Below are positions 58,981 through 64,000 of a stretch of DNA of 64,000 nucleotides, piece by piece. The translations under genes were made by a program, and so were the position numbers. Positions within the stretch are counted from its first letter, which is position 1. Each line of letters opens with the position of its first letter. The stretch comes from Pomacea canaliculata. Its lineage: Eukaryota; Mollusca; Gastropoda; Architaenioglossa; Ampullariidae. Location: the NCBI RefSeq assembly GCF_003073045.1, contig NC_037599.1, positions 620,001-684,000 of the forward strand, given 5' to 3'. A model generated the notes under the pieces. It ran no database searches. It saw nothing but the letters and a program-made list of their open reading frames with translations, and was not told the DNA's origin.

Positions 58981-61470
58981 TCTGTCGGAAGATGATTGAA
59001 AATTTGTTCACAAATGCAACTGCGTGTTTAGGGTGGCTGCCTCTGACATTCCAGGCTCAGCAGATGAAGTTTTATTTCTTAACCCCTCCCCTGTCCACAT
59101 ACATGTACACGGATATTATTAGGGTTAGTGGAGAACACACACTGCCGTGTTCGATACCCGTGTAACGCAGGGTACTTGACCAGCTGACCCAGTTGTGGAA
59201 TAATGGACGTAGTGCACCCGGTACCTGACTGGGAGAGTTGGGAAGGTAAGGGGATGGCCACTGTAGCACCACCCTCTACTGACCCCGAGATAAGTGAGGG
59301 ACCTCACAACTCACTACCCGTAAGGTTCCGAAACACTGGACCTTTCTCACGGGTATCACATCACTCGGTGTTGACATCACTCGACTGTTCACTTCACCCG
59401 TGTTCACAAACTGTGTGATACTTGATGCTGTGGGCGGTTCGCTCCACGTGGTTTTTGAAAACAGGAGGCAAACACTTTGCACAACAGGAGACAACGACAA
59501 ACGGGTGTGTGACAGATTGTGACGACTGCAGGCTGTCAGACACAAACACAGAGCACACCTGTACCTGTACCTGTGCCGTTTGCTGTTGTGTCCGGCGCCA
59601 GACTTGCAGCAGACGGAAGTGACGCCATTGTTAATGTTCACAAATGGTTTAATTGTTTTTCTCTGGTCTAATGAGTTTTATGGAGATTCTACCTGTACTC
59701 ACACACATGCAGGTAACACAAATACGTCTACAAGTGTGTGTGTGTGTCAGTGTGTGTGTGTGTGTCAGTGTGTGTGTGTGTGTGTGTATATATACACGTA
59801 CACATGTTTGTGGTGCATTGTTTGCAGTCCGTGTTGTCGCTCATGGTCCCTCAGTAAAATGTTGTTTGTATGTGTTGTCATGTATTTCAATGTCGGAGTT
59901 CCTGCCCCTGGGCCAGGACCCAGCATCCACAGGACGTGAGTATGTATGTGAGTATGTATGTATACAGCGTATATATATACAGCGTGGCGTGACCTCGATC
60001 ACAGCGCCCACAGCGAACACGACATGCTTGGACATGGTGACGTCATCATGCAGGGAGTGGTTTGTCTCTCGTGTAAATAACAGGTCAACACAGGTCACCA
60101 CATCCGTACAACTGCTCTCACTGTCTCTGTCTCTCCGATAGCTCGCTGGGCAAGCCATCCCCCCTCCCTCCTCGCACGTCAACCATCCACTCAGCCCTCC
60201 CCGCCACCCCGTTTCACTGTAAGATAACAGAGTACAGAGCACAGAGCACAGAGCACCCACCCGATAATGTACTTTCTCGGGCAGGGGTTTGACGTTCACG
60301 AGCGCTGCCGGCCGCCACGTACTCGGGTGCGCGAGCATGACGTATTGTGCACACACCCGCCTGAATCTGACAGCCACTCGATCACTCAAGCTTTCCGCCG
60401 CTGAGCTGGCGCCCACCCACACCTGGCACCAGCACCCACCCACACCTCACACCTGGCACCAGGGACTGACTTCTGACATGTGATCAAGTGATGAGTGACG
60501 TTAAGGCAGTTTGTGACGTATTCCGATATTTCAGGTGGATGGTGTCACTTTTATCAGACGGTTACTAACCCCGTGATCCAAGTAAGTGACGTGTGTCATT
60601 TCGGGGAGACGACTGTTTAGGGCGGACTGTCAGCTGCTGTCACTGAGACACACTGACACGCGGGAGAGAGAGAGTGGAAGCGAGTGAGAGAGAGAGTGGA
60701 AGCGAGTGAGAGAGAGTGGAAGCGAGTGAGAGAGAGAGGGTGGAAGCGAGTGAGAGAGAGGACTGTCAGCCTCTAACGGAAGTTGCTATTCAGCGAGGTG
60801 TTTGGACGATGTCAGAGGACAGACGCTAATGGCCAAAACACGAAGTGAACTTGCATTAATTTGTTAATTTAGTTGAAAGTTAATTGATCACAGAATTGCA
60901 TAGTGTGAGGAATCATCGGTCCGTGACATTCTAACAGGACAGGTACAAAAACAACAAACAACGAGTCCGATGGGACTGGCAGAGATCACGGACTGCGACT
61001 GCCGTCAGAGGGAAGACGGTTACAATGTTGTCAGCCATTAAAGTCGCTCAGTGAACACCACTGTCCACCCGTCCGTCCCATGTTCACTGGTGGTGTAGTG
61101 GCGGCCAGTCGGTATGTCGCCGCCCCACGAAGAAAGAAGTCGCCCACCCTTACACTACGGGTAGGCTTTCCTTTTTTAAAGGGGTGTCGGCGGAACACAG
61201 TTGTGATGAGGAACACGCTCTAGGGGCGTCTCCTAGCAACCAGTCGCGAGGTGCACTTCAAAGGGTCAGAGGTCGGTGCCAGTGGCTGTCGGGTGGAAAG
61301 ACTTGACCCGCGTTTACTGACTCTTGGCCTTTGGTGTGCGTGACAGCCAAGCAGCCACGTTCGCTGCCGACAGGTGTTGGTCTCGTCACAATATACATGT
61401 AGTGCACTCGCTGCCAGGTGTGTGTTGGGGAGCGAGGAAGACAACACAGAGCGGAGGAGAGGGGAGGGGC
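58981..61470. other. Intergenic DNA, repeat-rich, no supported gene
   Basis: Holds a TG microsatellite (59735-59790) and a GAGAGAGAGTGGAAGCGAGT tandem repeat (60662-60760). The open frames on both strands are short, overlapping and unrelated to any family I know. Confidence 0.4.
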
Positions 61471-61477
61471 AGGGCTG

Positions 61478-61655
61478 GTGTTGTGTACGCCGTCAGAAGC
61501 TAAGACTATAAGGCTACATCAGGCTACATCAGGCTACATCAGGCCAGCAGCCGCCACTGTCAATGGCAGAAACATGAAGAGAAGGAGCAGGGTGCCCGAG
61601 GTGGGATGTGAACACAAAGCACACAATCTCAACAGGAGCAGGCGGTGATACCAGT
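61478..61655 (-). mobile_element. Diverged relative of the SINE family
   Basis: Similarity to the other SINE copies is patchy but in order: TACGCCGT and AGCTAAGACTATAAGGCTAC at the tail end, then ACATGAAGAGAAGGAGCAGG and GTGCCCGAGGTGGGATGTGA further on. A local AGGCTACATC triplication (61511-61540) has expanded the tail part. The tRNA-like head is poorly kept and no target duplication was found. Confidence 0.45.
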
Positions 61656-62164
61656 CGCAGCGCAGTGAGAGAGAAGGAAACGTCACGTCACCGGCCATGA
61701 TGACCATGACTACGTCACACGTCCGTCCATTCCTCCAGCCCATGTTTACCACACGCTCTGTGGGTCGCGACCGATTTCGGGTCTGTTTATTTGTTTTGTT
61801 TTTGTCTTGTTTGCCAGCGCCAGAAGGGCGGGGAGTCAGCTGTCACGTGACATAATCTTGTTGCTAGAGTTCAGTTCTCTGATCACATGTTGAAAAAGAG
61901 CGAAGTTTATTCTTTCATCTCTTCTTCTGTATCACATACTTGTAGGAACTTGTTTGTGTCCGAATGTCAACACCATTGCTGGGCGGTGAAGATAGTTTTC
62001 ACGTGGCTTTGACTAATGGTGGACATGCTGACTTCAGCAACGACACCTGGTGACGAGAAGAGCGATGGTCCCGTCAATAAAGTGAGAGCACATGTACATC
62101 AAACTCACATATTTCCTGGCCACATCATCGCAAAGATGACGATTGGTCGAATTGATCGTTGACT

Positions 62165-62325
62165 GACGTCAGCTGTCACAGACTGCATGCACTGACAGCT
62201 GCTATAGTGTATGTAATGACGGCAGCTGTCACAGACTGCATGCACTGACAGCTGTTATAGTGTATGTAGTGACGGCAGCTGTCACACACTGCATGCACTG
62301 ACAGCTGTCACACGTTTATACTGGC
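62165..62325. repeat. 53-bp tandem repeat, three units, each with a hairpin
   Basis: Each unit carries CAGCTGTCA and its inverse TGACAGCTG separated by about 14 bases (CAGACTGCATGCAC), so each unit can fold into a 9-bp stem. CAGCTG is also an E-box. Confidence 0.85.
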
Positions 62326-62439
62326 AGGTGACGTAAGGCCTGCCATTGTCACTGGCAACCGGACTAGCTGTAAGTCAGGCATGAAGCAGGCAATTCAGGA
62401 GTGAGATAGAAAGCTTTGTTGTTGTTAGAATATAGATGT

Positions 62440-62850
62440 ATTGTGTGACATATTAGTGACACAGTAACGACATAATAATGTGAATGTATCATGTGACATA
62501 TTAGTGACACAGTAACGACATAATAATGTGAATGTATCATGTGACATATTAGTGACACAGTAACGACATAATAATGTGAATGTATCATGTGACATATTAG
62601 TGACACAGTAACGACATAATAATGTGAATGTATCATGTGACATATTAACGACCTAATAATGTGAATGTATCATGTGACATACTAGTGACACAGTAACGAC
62701 CTAATAATGTGAGTGTATCATGTGACATATTAGTGATACAGTAACGACATAATAATATAAATGTGTGACATATTAGTGACACAGTAACGACCTAATAATA
62801 TAAATGTATCGTGTGACATATTAGTGACACAGTAACGACCTAATAATAAT
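62440..62850. repeat. 48-bp tandem repeat, about eight units
   Basis: Units of GACATAATAATGTGAATGTA and TCATGTGACATATTAGTGAC plus ACAGTAAC. The first four are almost identical; later ones have deletions. The period of 16 codons keeps the minus strand open (SHDTFTLLCRYCVTNM), which is not a gene. Confidence 0.92.
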
Positions 62851-63238
62851 TATAAATCCTCAGTGTGTACTCTACGCTGTCGTGTTCTGATATTTTCTGT
62901 CCTGGCGGTGGTCCACTGTAGACGACGACCCCGAGCTTGTCGGCAGTCAGGTCCCATCAGCCCTCTGTCACAACGTCACCACGTGCTGTCTGGTCAAAGG
63001 GCAACAGGAGCGTGTCCAACCTGCCCTGGGCTTCGTGACGCTTCTTGACTTTTGAAAAAGTGCGATTCCGTGCGGTCACGAGCTTTACCTGGGCCCCGTG
63101 ACGTACTTGGTGACGTGGCACTCACGGTGCGCCCCCTGCCCTTGGACTCCATGCCCCTTGTTGTGCAGGAGAAGATGCTGTAGGATCAGGAAGCTGCGCC
63201 ATCTTGCGTTACCTGCCATAACCGGCTGCTGCACTAAA

Positions 63239-64000
63239 ATGACGTCATCCTCTGACGCGTACTACCGCGAGCGACGCCTAAATGACGTCAGAAGGGGCGT
63301 GGCGTTTCTACGTCATACAGACGACCTCGCGCGGCGCCAGTGGCGTCACTACGGCGCCGTGCCGCCCATCACAACTCACGTGATCAGAGACCTGGGCGTG
63401 ACACCGCCATCAGACGCCACGCGCCGACACACAGCCGCCGAGGTCGTGGAGACAGCAGCTCGTGACTGGGAACGGCAGCCAGACCCAGCAGATGGCGAAG
63501 CAAGGAGAGACTTGCGCTGGGAGGGCGGAGTCAAGACCCCTTCATCCCAGAACCCTGACACGTTGGCCGTTGAAACAAGTACAAGACCAGGCCTTCAGCC
63601 ATTGGCGAGGAACCTCCACAACATGGAAACGCGTGACGGGTCTCCACAGTCAAAACTTGCAGCCATTTCCAACATGTCTGGGCCTTCCGGAAACCACACG
63701 AAAACTTTGTCATCATCATCGACCTGCTCCTTTTCTTCCCCAGACACGACAGCAACAGCAGACGACAACCACGTGCTCCTTTGTCAGGAAGCCAAGCACC
63801 CGGGGTGCGGCCCGTACAACACGTGGGGTGGGCGAGAGTGGGAGCTGGAGGCCAAGCTGGTGCCCGACCTGCAGCCCCAGCACCACGGCCCCAAGCGTTA
63901 CGTGCCCATGAGCCGCGTGGCCAGGGGCAGGGGCCGCAGACAGCTGAGGACTGTCACCGACTTCCGGTCCGGTAACGGCAAGGTGCAGGTCATCAGGCCA
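63239..64000 (+). CDS. Unrecognised protein, 5' part, open at the right edge
   Basis: One uninterrupted frame of 254 codons from an ATG in a good context (AAAATGACG) to the last base of the window. It begins MTSSSDAYYRERRLNDVRRG, is rich in arginine, and has a serine/threonine-rich middle (around SSSSTCSFSSPDTTAT). It ends with a more ordered-looking part (HPGCGPYNTWGGREWELEAK, later RVARGRGRRQLRTVTDF). Codon use is GC-rich, with C or G mostly in third position near the end, which supports real coding. No signal peptide. The frame stays open upstream to an acceptor-like gtgcag at about 63171, so a preceding exon is possible. I do not recognise the family. Confidence 0.65.
   Translation, partial: MTSSSDAYYRERRLNDVRRGVAFLRHTDDLARRQWRHYGAVPPITTHVIRDLGVTPPSDATRRHTAAEVVETAARDWERQPDPADGEARRDLRWEGGVKTPSSQNPDTLAVETSTRPGLQPLARNLHNMETRDGSPQSKLAAISNMSGPSGNHTKTLSSSSTCSFSSPDTTATADDNHVLLCQEAKHPGCGPYNTWGGREWELEAKLVPDLQPQHHGPKRYVPMSRVARGRGRRQLRTVTDFRSGNGKVQVIRP

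Noticed and set aside
62364-62643. Minus-strand frames with 16-residue repeats
   Set aside because: Caused by the 48-bp tandem repeat.

Overview
The window is animal nuclear DNA: split genes with GT-AG introns, tRNA-derived SINEs, a LINE with two reading frames, and many minisatellites. The protein set (a TTC13 orthologue, MTERF3, a protein 4.1/coracle homologue, a single-VWC secreted peptide, a DUF704x-like secreted protein) and the SINE type point to a mollusc, probably a gastropod. This is inference; no species is claimed.

Layout. About 0.3-4.6 kb (minus): a seven-exon gene for a secreted cysteine-rich protein, open at the left edge. It lies head-to-head with TTC13 (plus, 4.88-9.47 kb), with 287 bp between the two start codons. 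About 11.1-14.3 kb carries LINE relics and a SINE within and beside MTERF3 (minus, 11.9-16.07 kb, five exons). From about 16.8 kb the composition changes: the DNA becomes richer in CpG and full of tandem repeats. A nearly full-length LINE (minus, 18.91-24.88 kb) sits between 13-bp target duplications and is followed by a 49-bp array and a 1.8-kb satellite of 42-bp units. An unrecognised small gene (plus, 27.63-29.23 kb) carries a 51-bp minisatellite, full of CRE palindromes, in its last intron. A two-exon leucine-rich-repeat gene (plus) is at 34.31-35.72 kb. A secreted single-VWC peptide gene (minus, 40.38-45.15 kb, three small exons) has a hAT-type MITE in its first intron. A protein 4.1 homologue (minus, about 46.4-57.5 kb) lies in AT-rich DNA. 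The right end (58-63 kb) is again repeat-rich, and a long open frame runs off the right edge (plus, 63,239-64,000).

No operon-like or defence-type gene system is visible; the genes look like unrelated housekeeping, cytoskeletal and secreted-protein loci. The strongest connected observation is in the mobile DNA: the SINE copies end in the same 3' tail as the LINE, which suggests that the LINE mobilises the SINE. Exon limits were worked out by hand from splice signals, reading phase and remembered family sequences. No database search was possible.
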